Assembly: GCF_003628505.1 (NCBI RefSeq)
Contig: NZ_RBZP01000020.1
Location: forward strand, 1 to 61,169
Length of the DNA stretch: 61,169 nucleotides
Reading direction: 5' to 3'
From: Oceanobacillus halophilus
GTDB lineage: Bacteria; Bacillota; Bacilli; Bacillales; Amphibacillaceae
The notes below the pieces were generated by a model. The model ran no database searches. It saw only the letters and a program-made list of their open reading frames with translations, and was not told the origin of the DNA. Shown here piece after piece: positions 26,180 to 34,510 of this stretch (its first letter is position 1; the number at the start of each line of letters is the position of its first letter). The position numbers and the translations under genes are program-made.

Positions 26180-27664
26180 TTAATTGATTTCAATCACACA
26201 CGATTTCTCACGCGTATAATCTAAGATGGAATCCACACCATATCCACTTTGTTTAAATCCTCTAAACGGAAGATCAGCACCCACACGACCATAGGTATTT
26301 ACCCATACGTTTCCAGATTCAATATTACGAACCATACGATGTGCACGACTTAAATCAGTTGTCCATACCCCGGCACCTAAGCCATAACTAGTATCATTAG
26401 CAATCGCTAAAGCTTCCTCTTCTGTATCAAATGGAATAACCGTTGCAACAGGTCCAAAGATTTCCTCCTGACAGATTCGGAGAGCATTCGACTCAACTTT
26501 AATTAGCGTTGGTTCTACCCAATAGCCATTTTCTATATTTGAATCATTATTCTTAACAGCATCCTTTCCATATCGACCACCAAAGACAATTTCTCCTCCT
26601 TCCTGTAAACCTAAATTAATGTAGGAACAAACCTTTTCAAATTGTGGTAAATTAGAAACTGGCCCAGCCGTCGTTGTAAGATCAAAGGGATCTCCAAATC
26701 TTACCGTATCATTATTTGTCATTATTTTTTTCATTCTACTTAACATATCATCAAATATAGATCTTTGGATAAGAACTCTCGAACCACCTACACATATTTG
26801 TCCACTAGAACCTGTATAGATACTATATAAGGTGATTCCTTCAGCAGTTTTATCTAAATCAGCGTCTTCAAAAACAATGTTTGGGGACTTGCCTCCAAGC
26901 TCAAAAATAAGTGGCTTAGGGGCTTGTGCGGATGCTTGTGTAATTACTCTAGCCGTTCCAATAGAACCTGTTAAACTGACCTTACTAATATCTTTATGTG
27001 AAACGAGTTCATCCCCGAGTTCCATCCCTAAACCAGATATAACGTTCACTACACCTGGTGGCAAAATCTCCTGTAATAATTCACCATATCGTAAGGAAGA
27101 TACAGCCGCATGCTCGGAAGGTTTAATAACAATCGTGTTTCCACCTGCAAGTGCATATGCAGCTTTTATTGTAAATGTGAAGAGTGGTGAATTCCATGGA
27201 GTAATTCCTAATACAACCCCAAAAGGTTCTCTAACGGTATATCCAAAACTACTCGGCCCCATTTGTACAGTTTTTCCTTGGCTACCAATATTGTTAGCCT
27301 GACCGGCAGCATCATACCAGAGCTCTGTTAAACTAGGGATAAGTCCATATTTCGTTTCTCTTAATACCCAACCATTATCCCTTGTTTCGAGTTTTGCTAA
27401 TTCATCTGCATGTTGTGCCACAAGGTCACCAATTTTTCTTAAATAATCTCCTCGAGTTCTAGCTGATAGATTAGACCATCTCGAAAATGCTTCCTTTGAG
27501 TTTTGGACAACCGCATCTACCTCATCTTTAGAACTTAATGGTATTCTCGCCCATACTTTCCCCGTCGCAGGGTTAATGCTTTCCATTGTCCTTCCAGAAA
27601 CAGGTAAAGAAGTCTTCCCACCGATTACATTACCGAATGTTTTCATTTCAACCTTACTCGTCAT
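26180..27664 (-). CDS. NAD(P)-dependent aldehyde dehydrogenase
   Basis: 494 residues, the normal ALDH length. The catalytic base is Glu255 in FELGGKSPN, the nucleophile Cys291 in SGQICVGGSR, the oxyanion Asn158 in TPWNSP. The cofactor loop is SLTGSIGTA. It resembles the aromatic/benzaldehyde and betaine aldehyde dehydrogenase branch. In this operon it would oxidise the aldehyde released by the thiolase-like/DUF35 pair to an acid that the neighbouring ligase can activate again. AGGGAGG precedes the ATG; it begins 15 bp after the ligase stop. Confidence 0.9.
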   Translation of the reverse strand: MTSKVEMKTFGNVIGGKTSLPVSGRTMESINPATGKVWARIPLSSKDEVDAVVQNSKEAFSRWSNLSARTRGDYLRKIGDLVAQHADELAKLETRDNGWVLRETKYGLIPSLTELWYDAAGQANNIGSQGKTVQMGPSSFGYTVREPFGVVLGITPWNSPLFTFTIKAAYALAGGNTIVIKPSEHAAVSSLRYGELLQEILPPGVVNVISGLGMELGDELVSHKDISKVSLTGSIGTARVITQASAQAPKPLIFELGGKSPNIVFEDADLDKTAEGITLYSIYTGSSGQICVGGSRVLIQRSIFDDMLSRMKKIMTNNDTVRFGDPFDLTTTAGPVSNLPQFEKVCSYINLGLQEGGEIVFGGRYGKDAVKNNDSNIENGYWVEPTLIKVESNALRICQEEIFGPVATVIPFDTEEEALAIANDTSYGLGAGVWTTDLSRAHRMVRNIESGNVWVNTYGRVGADLPFRGFKQSGYGVDSILDYTREKSCVIEIN

Positions 27665-27679
27665 CTAAAACAACCTCCC

Positions 27680-29428
27680 TTATTTTTCCATAACTTCTAA
27701 TTTCTTTTTCTCCTGATCTCTTAAAACTCGTTTAAGAATTTTTCCTGCTGGAGTAAGTGGTAGCTCTTTGACAAATTCAACCTCCCTAATCTTGGAGTAA
27801 TGTACGATGCGATTATTCACGAACTCCATTAATTCTTTTTCACTAACTGGTTGATTAGGGTTCAAGACGACAAATGCTTTAGGAATTTCTCCTACTCTTG
27901 GAGAAGGCTTACCAATAACAGCAGCATTCACAACAGATGGATGTTGAAATAATATTTCTTCTAATCTAGTAGGGTAGACATTATATCCGTTATAAATCAG
28001 CATGTCTTTCTTCCTGTCAACAATCGTTAAGAATCCATCCTCATCTAAAACCCCAATATCTCCGGTATGCAACCAGCCATCCTTTAGTACTTCCTTCGTT
28101 TCTTCGGGGTTTTTATAATAGCCCTTCATAACTTGTGGACCTTTCACACAAATTTCCCCTGATTTACCAACGGGCAAAGCCTCTTCACTTTCCCCATCAC
28201 TTGATACGATTTTAACTTCTGTATCATATAAAGGGTGGCCAACGCTTCCTAATTTACGGAGACCAGAGCGGAATGGTACAGTACTGGAAACACTTGATGT
28301 TGCCTCTGTTAAACCATATCCTTCACCAACAGTTGCGTTTGGAAACGTTTTCATTAATAACTTCATTTCTTCTTTAATTAGTGGAGCAGATCCAGAACCT
28401 ACATTCCTTATCGAATCAAAGTTATACTTCTTCACATCTGGATGGCGACACAAAACATTCCACATGGCAGGTGCACCAGATATATGAGTAACTTGATATT
28501 TCTCTATATCCTCGAGAAATTTGTCGGGAATAAAACGATCAATAAGAATGGTGGTAAATCCTAAAATAATCGGATACATAATTGAACCAAAAACACCAGA
28601 AACATGAAATAAAGGGGATGGACTTAATAAAATTCCGGTTCCTATTAAACTAGAATATTCAGATAAATATCTATCTTTATCCTTTTCCACTTCCTCTAAG
28701 ATAATCCCGCCATTATCCAATTCTTTGGGTAGAGCTGCATATCCCCAAGCAGTGTTTTGAAGAATACTATTTACTAGATTTGCATGAGTTACCATTACTC
28801 CCTTTGGTCTTCCTGTTGTTCCACCAGTATAGGCAATTTGGACAAGGTCATTTTGTGGATCAATTCCTGCATCAAATTCTTCTTCTGTACTTGCCCCTTT
28901 TAATTCCGCAAAACTATACCAGTTTTCTTCATAATGTCTCATATCAATCGGATGATCATTGGAAAACATCTCCTGATCCCCTGTAACAATGACCTTCTCT
29001 AATTTTGTATCAGAATATATGTTTTGAATAACATGTGCCAAGGACTCATTTGTAATAACAATAGTAGTATCTGAATTATTTAATTGATAAATGACATCAT
29101 TCTCTGGCATATATGGATTAATAGGTGAATAAGTTGCACCACTTAACGCTATCCCATAGAAAGCTACTATATATTGTGGACATGTTGGTAGATGGGTGGA
29201 TATTACTGTACCTTTCCCTACTCCCATTTTTCGTAAGGCATTTGCAAAACGCAACGATTCACGATAGATTTCCTTATATTTAATTCTTTGATCATGATAA
29301 ATATAGGCATCCCTATCTGGGAAACGTTCTGCACTACCTTTCATAACGGCACCAACAGGCACATTCGGATAGTCAATACGTTTCGGCATATTTTGATTAA
29401 AAATTCGCTCATCTTTCCAATTTTTCAT
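27680..29428 (-). CDS. Acyl-CoA/aryl-CoA ligase (AMP-forming)
   Basis: 582 residues of the ANL superfamily. The P-loop is YTGGTTGRPKGV (about residue 193), the adenine motif GEGYGLTEA, the hinge GWLHTGDIGVLDEDG, then KKDMLIYNGYNVYPTRLEE and the C-terminal lysine motif LTPAGKILKR. It activates a carboxylic acid to its CoA thioester in two steps using ATP. Long-chain, aromatic or steroid acids are all possible by family. Starts at ATG 29428, 49 bp after the ACAD stop, across a 17-bp stem-loop. Confidence 0.9.
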   Translation of the reverse strand: MKNWKDERIFNQNMPKRIDYPNVPVGAVMKGSAERFPDRDAYIYHDQRIKYKEIYRESLRFANALRKMGVGKGTVISTHLPTCPQYIVAFYGIALSGATYSPINPYMPENDVIYQLNNSDTTIVITNESLAHVIQNIYSDTKLEKVIVTGDQEMFSNDHPIDMRHYEENWYSFAELKGASTEEEFDAGIDPQNDLVQIAYTGGTTGRPKGVMVTHANLVNSILQNTAWGYAALPKELDNGGIILEEVEKDKDRYLSEYSSLIGTGILLSPSPLFHVSGVFGSIMYPIILGFTTILIDRFIPDKFLEDIEKYQVTHISGAPAMWNVLCRHPDVKKYNFDSIRNVGSGSAPLIKEEMKLLMKTFPNATVGEGYGLTEATSSVSSTVPFRSGLRKLGSVGHPLYDTEVKIVSSDGESEEALPVGKSGEICVKGPQVMKGYYKNPEETKEVLKDGWLHTGDIGVLDEDGFLTIVDRKKDMLIYNGYNVYPTRLEEILFQHPSVVNAAVIGKPSPRVGEIPKAFVVLNPNQPVSEKELMEFVNNRIVHYSKIREVEFVKELPLTPAGKILKRVLRDQEKKKLEVMEK

Positions 29429-29462
29429 TTATTCATCACTGCCTTTCCTTAAAAAATATACC

Positions 29463-29501
29463 AGATTCCAATTAACATCATTTAGATGTTAATTGGAATC
29501 T
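29463..29501 (-). terminator. Intra-operon stem-loop, partial terminator or mRNA processing site
   Basis: A perfect 17-bp inverted repeat (AGATTCCAATTAACATC / GATGTTAATTGGAATCT, 5-nt loop). On the minus strand its first arm encodes the last residues of the acyl-CoA dehydrogenase, the stop codon lies in the loop/second arm, and GGTATATTTTTT follows. It could attenuate transcription into ligase-aldH-MFS or stabilise the upstream mRNA. Confidence 0.6.
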
Positions 29502-30647
29502 AGGTTTTTCATAACTCCATCCTAATCCTTTTGATACGTCTTCTCGAAATTGAGAAATAGAACCCATATAATTTTCATAGAATCTTGCTCGTTTTAAAAA
29601 TAGATGACAGTCCATTTCCATCGTAAAACCAATTCCACCATGATTTTGGATATTATGAGATGCAAGCCTGATGTTTGCTTCTGTCGCAAAAGTTCGTGCA
29701 CTATAAATCGCTGCTTCTTTATCCTGCTGATTCGTATCTAACGCCCAATTTGCATAGTGGCTTAAAGATCTTGCTGTTTCTAAGTCGAGCTTCATATCTA
29801 CAATACGATGTTTAATTGCTTGAAAGCGTCCAATTGGTTGACCGAATTGTTCACGGATTTTGGCATACTCGGAAGACATTTCTACAATATGATCCATACT
29901 TCCAACAAGCATAGAACTAGTAGCAGCATGTAAATACAATAATCCTTCTTTTAACACGTTCCATCCTTGATTAACTTCACCAATTACACGTGCCATCGGT
30001 ACTTCCACATTTTCTAATGTTATTTCAGTTACATTTCGCGTTTCATCCATTGATGACAATGTTTTCATATCAGTTACTTCATTGACATCGATAAGCACCA
30101 AAGATAAACCGTCCCCATTACCACCTTCATCGGTTCTTACGATTAACAATAGACTCTCAACCTGATTTCCATCCGGAACAAGCGTCTTTACTCCATTAAT
30201 GACAAGGGAACTACCTTTCGTTACAGCTTGACACTCAATAACATCAGGATCATAGCTTTTATTCGGCTCCACCCATGCTATAGAAAAAGACCTCGTACCC
30301 GCTGCTATTTCCGGCAAATATGTTTCCTTTTGTTCTCTCGTGCCATATTTCTCCAATAACGGTACAACGAAAGCCATTGTTTCTAAATAAGCCCCAGGCA
30401 AAACGGCTCTACCAAACTCCTCTAGAACTGGAACAAGGTCTAACGCCCCAAGCCCAAGCCCACCATATTCTTCTGAAATAGTAATACCTGTGCAACCAAG
30501 TTCCGCTAATTTCTTTTGTAACTTTATAAATTCACTAGTATTTCCACAGGTAAATTCTCGAGCAACCATGGTTTGTCCTGCTTCATTTAGACATTTACGG
30601 ACATAGTTACGAAACATTTCCTGTTCTTCATTTAACGAAAAATCCAT
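29478..30647 (-). CDS. Acyl-CoA dehydrogenase, partner-type subunit lacking catalytic Glu
   Basis: About 389 residues. The ACAD fold is clear at the ends: MDFSLNEEQEMF and the C-terminal NIQNHGGIGFTMEMDCHLFL. The FAD/substrate motif is degenerate (SIAWVEPNKSYDPD), and where most ACADs have the catalytic Glu the sequence reads LHAATSSMLVG. It therefore looks like the non-catalytic half of a heterotetrameric ACAD, with the enzyme encoded just upstream. ATG 30647 is chosen by AGAGGTG spacing and homology of start; GTG 30656 and ATG 30650 are alternatives. Confidence 0.85.
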   Translation of the reverse strand: MDFSLNEEQEMFRNYVRKCLNEAGQTMVAREFTCGNTSEFIKLQKKLAELGCTGITISEEYGGLGLGALDLVPVLEEFGRAVLPGAYLETMAFVVPLLEKYGTREQKETYLPEIAAGTRSFSIAWVEPNKSYDPDVIECQAVTKGSSLVINGVKTLVPDGNQVESLLLIVRTDEGGNGDGLSLVLIDVNEVTDMKTLSSMDETRNVTEITLENVEVPMARVIGEVNQGWNVLKEGLLYLHAATSSMLVGSMDHIVEMSSEYAKIREQFGQPIGRFQAIKHRIVDMKLDLETARSLSHYANWALDTNQQDKEAAIYSARTFATEANIRLASHNIQNHGGIGFTMEMDCHLFLKRARFYENYMGSISQFREDVSKGLGWSYEKPRFQLTSK

Positions 30648-30666
30648 CATTTTCACCTCTGCTTTC

Positions 30667-31842
30667 CTATGCTCTTAGATCTTTAGGTAATCCTAGTACC
30701 CTTTCACCAATTGTATTACGCTGAATTTCGCTCGTTCCTCCCCCAATCGTCGTTCCATAAGAGTATAGATATTTCTCTTGCCATCGGGAGTTGATTGGAG
30801 CATCCTCCTTCCAAAGAATTCCATGAGGGCCCTGAATGCTCACCGCAAATTCCAACATTTCCTTTGTTAGTTCACTTACTAACAATTTATCAATAGAACT
30901 TTCCGGGCCTGGCTGACCATTTTTAAGTGTATTGGTTAGATTTCGATAATAGTTAAGAATAGCTCCCCGTGACCGAGCATATAAATCAGCCATTTTTTGT
31001 CGAATATTCGCATCTTCTATTAAACTTTTCCCGTCAACTTTGTATTCTTTTGTCATGGCAACTAAATTATTAAATTGTTTCTCTAATGTAAATACCTCAG
31101 CCCCAATTCCGGCACGTTCATGAAGCATTAGGGAAATCATCACTTGCCAGCCTTTATCCACCTCACCAACAATATCTGCATCAGAGCAAACAGCATCTGT
31201 TAAATACACTTCATTAAATTCCTGCCTGCCATCTAATTGAACGATTGGTCGTACTTCTACTCCTGGTTGATTCATATCTAATAGAAATACAGTGATTCCC
31301 TTATGCTTTTTCCCCGGAACCTGACTAGTTCTAGCTAAAAGGAAGCAACGATCCGCAATATGACCATAACTAGTCCAAACTTTTTGGCCATTAATCAGCC
31401 ATCTATCCCCATCTTTTAGTGCACTTGTTTTGATAGCGGATAAATCTGAGCCTGCATTTGGCTCCGAATAACCTTGACACCAGATTTCCTCACCGGTTAG
31501 TAGCTTTTTAATGAAACGTTCTTTTTGTTCTTCTGTACCTATTTGCATTAGTGTAGGACCAACCATGTGTATCCCCACGTAATTGATAGATGGAGGAGCA
31601 TCGGCACGGACCATTTCCTGATGATAAATAATCTCCTGCATTAAAGTCGCATTTCTCCCACCATATTTCTCTGGCCAAGTAATCCCTGCCCAACCACCTT
31701 CTGCTAGAGTCCTTTGCCAATTTTTCAGAAAGGAAATGTAAGCTTCTTCTTCTTTTGGCCAAGACGTAGGTAAGTTTTCTTCCAACCAATTCCTTAATTC
31801 AAGACGAAATCTTTCTTCCTTTTTTGTGAACGAAAAATCCAA
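30667..31842 (-). CDS. Acyl-CoA dehydrogenase, catalytic-type subunit
   Basis: 391 residues. It has the FAD-binding GYSEPNAGSDLS, KVWTSYGHIAD, LHERAGIGAEV at the catalytic-Glu region, and GGGTSEIQRNTIGERVLGLP at the end. The N-terminal block GWAGITWPEKYGG is typical of the FadE28/29-like group that forms unlike pairs. It oxidises an acyl-CoA to the 2,3-enoyl-CoA with electrons passed to ETF. TTG start with AGAAAGGAGG 7 nt upstream; 15 bp after the DUF35 gene. Confidence 0.88.
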   Translation of the reverse strand: MDFSFTKKEERFRLELRNWLEENLPTSWPKEEEAYISFLKNWQRTLAEGGWAGITWPEKYGGRNATLMQEIIYHQEMVRADAPPSINYVGIHMVGPTLMQIGTEEQKERFIKKLLTGEEIWCQGYSEPNAGSDLSAIKTSALKDGDRWLINGQKVWTSYGHIADRCFLLARTSQVPGKKHKGITVFLLDMNQPGVEVRPIVQLDGRQEFNEVYLTDAVCSDADIVGEVDKGWQVMISLMLHERAGIGAEVFTLEKQFNNLVAMTKEYKVDGKSLIEDANIRQKMADLYARSRGAILNYYRNLTNTLKNGQPGPESSIDKLLVSELTKEMLEFAVSIQGPHGILWKEDAPINSRWQEKYLYSYGTTIGGGTSEIQRNTIGERVLGLPKDLRA

Positions 31843-31857
31843 TCATATGCCTCCTTT

Positions 31858-32277
31858 CTATTCATTTATTTTCCACTGAGGGAGTGCCCTGTCATCTGTA
31901 ATATCCTCCCATACCATCCTTACAGACTTTCCGATTTCGACTTTATCTGGTTCACAGTCAATAATATTAGCGATAATTCTTACATCTTTTGCATTGTCTA
32001 ATTCAACTTGTGCAATTACTAATGGGATATCATTTTGAAATCCCGGTAGAAAAGGTCGATAAGAAATAATGTAGGAATAAACCTTTCCTTTCACATCACT
32101 GCCAAAATTCTTCCAACTCAGATTGGTACTTCCACATTTCGAACAACCAGGACCAGGTGGATGATTGTAATTTGAACAATCGTTACATTTTTGTAGTTTC
32201 ATTTCATGATGATCTGCCGCATCCCAATAAGGAGCATTATCGATATTTTTTAATGGTATCGGTTTTTGATAAGTCAT
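31858..32277 (-). CDS. DUF35 OB-fold/zinc-ribbon protein (ChsH2-DUF35-like partner)
   Basis: 139 residues: an N-terminal helix, a rubredoxin-like zinc ribbon CNDCSNYNHPPGPGCSKCGS (four Cys, residues about 31-50) and a C-terminal OB-fold. DUF35 proteins pair with thiolase-superfamily enzymes encoded next door; in mycobacterial steroid degradation the DUF35 domain of ChsH2 binds the aldolase Ltp2. Here the thiolase-like gene is immediately upstream (15 bp). AGGAGGG precedes the ATG. It is a separate protein here, not fused to a MaoC domain. Confidence 0.88.
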   Translation of the reverse strand: MTYQKPIPLKNIDNAPYWDAADHHEMKLQKCNDCSNYNHPPGPGCSKCGSTNLSWKNFGSDVKGKVYSYIISYRPFLPGFQNDIPLVIAQVELDNAKDVRIIANIIDCEPDKVEIGKSVRMVWEDITDDRALPQWKINE

Positions 32278-32292
32278 GATTTTTCCCTCCTA

Positions 32293-33453
32293 CTAGTTTC
32301 TTAGTATCATTGCACCAGCTATATCAGGCCCCGCCCAACCGGTACAAATTCCAATTTCACAATTTTTCACTTGCCTATCTGTTTCCCCGTATTGGTGCCT
32401 AAGCTGTCTGACAATCTCTAAAACATTATTCATTCCATGTGTATATCCTTCTGAAAGCATTCCACCTGCTGTATTCGTTGGTAGTTTCCCATCTATACGA
32501 AGATTACCTTCTGCAACAAAGTCACCAACTTCACCACGAGGGGCAAAGCCATATGCTTCTAGTTGGCGTAATACAACCCAGCTAAAACAGTCATATATGG
32601 ATGCAACATCAATATCTTCTGCTTTTACACCTGCAGATTGATAGACTTCAGGAGCGACATAATCGGAAGCAACTTGAGATAAATCTGACCAATAATGGGA
32701 ATGTGGATGACACTGTCTGGAGGACATTCCCATAATATATACTGGTTTTGTCTTGCAATCCTTTGCTTGTTCTGCTGACGTAACGATAATAGCATTTGCT
32801 TCATCTGATTCCAGGCAGAAATCATGCTTTGTAAACGGATAGCTCAAATGTGGGGTATTCAAGTAATCCTCCATTGTTAATGGGCGTCCATGAAAGAAGG
32901 CTTTTGGATTTCGTTGTGCATGCTCATAGAAACTAACACATACATGACCAAGATGTTCTTGTGTAATACCTGTCTCATACATATGACGAGTTGCAAATAA
33001 ACCAAACCACTGTCCAGGACTAGCTGCACCGTATGGGATAATATAACTCCCTCCATCAATATTTGCCTGGAGCATATTTGGGTCCCAACCACCGCCCACT
33101 CGGCTCCCTGACCGACCATTCATTGAACGGAAAATCAATACTGTATTAAGTTCACCAGACTCGATTAATGATATGGCATCAGCTATCAGTAATTCCGTAC
33201 TACTTCCCCCACCCAAAATATCTTTCACATATTTTGGACGGACCCCTAAGTTCGTCGCTAACTGATGAGATGTACAGGAGTCATTTTCGTTATAACTCAT
33301 AAATCCATCAATATCTTTCGCCTCTAATCCAGCATCTGAGATTGCCGCTCTTGCAGCATCTAGAGCAAGATGTAAAGGGGTAACTCCGGAATTTTTGGAC
33401 CTTTCACTTTCTCCTACACCAACTATTGCGTAGCGATCTGTAATCTTTGACAT
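32293..33453 (-). CDS. Thiolase-superfamily protein, Ltp2-like putative retro-aldolase
   Basis: 386 residues of the SCP-x/Ltp2 type. The thiolase nucleophile Cys is absent: the site reads GGGSSTELL (residues 81-89). Near the C-terminus the usual GHPxG histidine motif is replaced by SEGYTHG (Tyr337), as described for the steroid side-chain aldolase Ltp2. A second Tyr candidate lies in IYDCFSW (287) or VYIMG (239). With the DUF35 protein it is therefore better read as an aldol lyase for beta-hydroxyacyl-CoA thioesters than as a thiolase. GGAGGG precedes the ATG. The family is certain; the reaction is inferred. Confidence 0.82.
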   Translation of the reverse strand: MSKITDRYAIVGVGESERSKNSGVTPLHLALDAARAAISDAGLEAKDIDGFMSYNENDSCTSHQLATNLGVRPKYVKDILGGGSSTELLIADAISLIESGELNTVLIFRSMNGRSGSRVGGGWDPNMLQANIDGGSYIIPYGAASPGQWFGLFATRHMYETGITQEHLGHVCVSFYEHAQRNPKAFFHGRPLTMEDYLNTPHLSYPFTKHDFCLESDEANAIIVTSAEQAKDCKTKPVYIMGMSSRQCHPHSHYWSDLSQVASDYVAPEVYQSAGVKAEDIDVASIYDCFSWVVLRQLEAYGFAPRGEVGDFVAEGNLRIDGKLPTNTAGGMLSEGYTHGMNNVLEIVRQLRHQYGETDRQVKNCEIGICTGWAGPDIAGAMILRN

Positions 33454-33482
33454 AATTCACCCTCCATTTTTACTCACCTATT

Positions 33483-33905
33483 CTAGAAAAATCGTAATTC
33501 ACACTTCCCAGTTCCAACTACTTCCTCCGATGATTTTTGTGCTCTGAGCTGTATGCTTACAAACCTTTTTCCATCTTTTTCAAAAATCTTTTCTACTTTT
33601 CCTGTGCATGTAATCACATCCCCCGGCCTACTCATCGCTCCAAATCGCATGCTAAATTGAGTTGGTTCTGCAATCTCTCCAGCAATGTTCATCATGTACT
33701 CTCCCATAAATCCCATAATTAACATGCCATGAGCAATAACTCCATCCATACCGATTTGTTGTGCGAAAGCATCATCCGTATGTAGTGGATTAAAATCCCC
33801 AGAAGCACCAGCATATTTTACTAATTGAACCTTGGAAATCGCAGGTTTTGTAAGCGATTGCAATTCCTGCCCTTCTTGTAAAGAATCCATATCTATGACT
33901 GTCAT
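33483..33905 (-). CDS. MaoC-like enoyl-CoA hydratase, catalytic subunit
   Basis: 140 residues, a single hot-dog domain. The hydratase-2 motif is complete: YAGASGDFNPLHTDDAFA with catalytic Asp and His, then GVIAHGMLIMGF. It adds water to an enoyl-CoA to give the beta-hydroxyacyl-CoA. The start overlaps the stop of the next MaoC-like gene upstream (ATGA), so the two are made together, consistent with a heterodimer. The thiolase-like gene follows after 29 bp. Confidence 0.88.
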   Translation of the reverse strand: MTVIDMDSLQEGQELQSLTKPAISKVQLVKYAGASGDFNPLHTDDAFAQQIGMDGVIAHGMLIMGFMGEYMMNIAGEIAEPTQFSMRFGAMSRPGDVITCTGKVEKIFEKDGKRFVSIQLRAQKSSEEVVGTGKCELRFF

Positions 33906-34345
33906 GACTTCTCACCTCGATAAATAATATTCATCCTATTAACTGCCACCATCTGTCCACCTTCATCCTTAATTTCTGTGTCCACCACTAAAAATTGCAT
34001 TTTCCCACTTTTTCCTTCTTTCTCATAAAGGTCACTTATCTTCCTTTGGCAATAGAGACGATCCCCTAATTGAATGGGACGATAGTAGATGAATTCTTGT
34101 TCCCCGTGGAGCATCCTTCGCTCATCTAAATTAATTGGTAACTCCGCACCTTCCCCAGAAAATGCAACAGAAAAAGTAGGTGGGGCGATTATACTGCCAT
34201 ATTTAGAGTTTTTTGCATATTCTTTATCCGTATATAAAGGATTAGCATCTCCAATCGCATCTGCAAATTGATGAATATGTCTGAACTCAACGTCGAAAAT
34301 AAATACCTCTCCAGAAAGACCTACAACACTTGAATCTAAATTCAT
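33902..34345 (-). CDS. MaoC-like hydratase, degenerate partner subunit (first gene of operon)
   Basis: 147 residues, the FAS1/MaoC N-terminal-domain type hot-dog fold. The active-site motif is altered: AIGDANPLYTDKEYA has Tyr where the catalytic His is expected. This matches the non-catalytic partner in heterodimeric hydratases such as ChsH1-ChsH2, except that ChsH2 carries a fused DUF35 domain, which here is a separate gene. ATG 34345 is preferred (AGAGAGGTG 6 nt upstream); GTG 34354 is an alternative start. It heads the nine-gene operon. Confidence 0.85.
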   Translation of the reverse strand: MNLDSSVVGLSGEVFIFDVEFRHIHQFADAIGDANPLYTDKEYAKNSKYGSIIAPPTFSVAFSGEGAELPINLDERRMLHGEQEFIYYRPIQLGDRLYCQRKISDLYEKEGKSGKMQFLVVDTEIKDEGGQMVAVNRMNIIYRGEKS

Positions 34346-34510
34346 TTCTTTCACCTCTCTGTCTATTTTTTATTACTTATACTTTACCTCTTCTAAAAAA
34401 AAGCACTTTGTAATTTTTCTTCTTTAAATTAATGTATTATTAGAAAGTAAAAGGAATAAAGATTAACCGTGGAAGCATATGGCACAAGGGATTAGAAAAA
34501 AGGGGAATTT
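34346..34510 (-). promoter_or_regulatory. Promoter region of the acyl-CoA operon
   Basis: An AT-rich leader. The minus strand shows a TATAAG box near 34378 without a convincing -35. At 34424-34445 lies TTAAATTAATGTATTATTAG followed by AA, closely matching a motif at 36855-36877 in front of the XRE-type regulator gene, a possible shared operator. Confidence 0.5.

Noticed and set aside
32293..33453. Calling the thiolase homologue an acetyl-CoA acetyltransferase
   Set aside because: The nucleophilic Cys and the GHPxG His are both missing, and a DUF35 partner is encoded next to it; the aldolase reading fits better.
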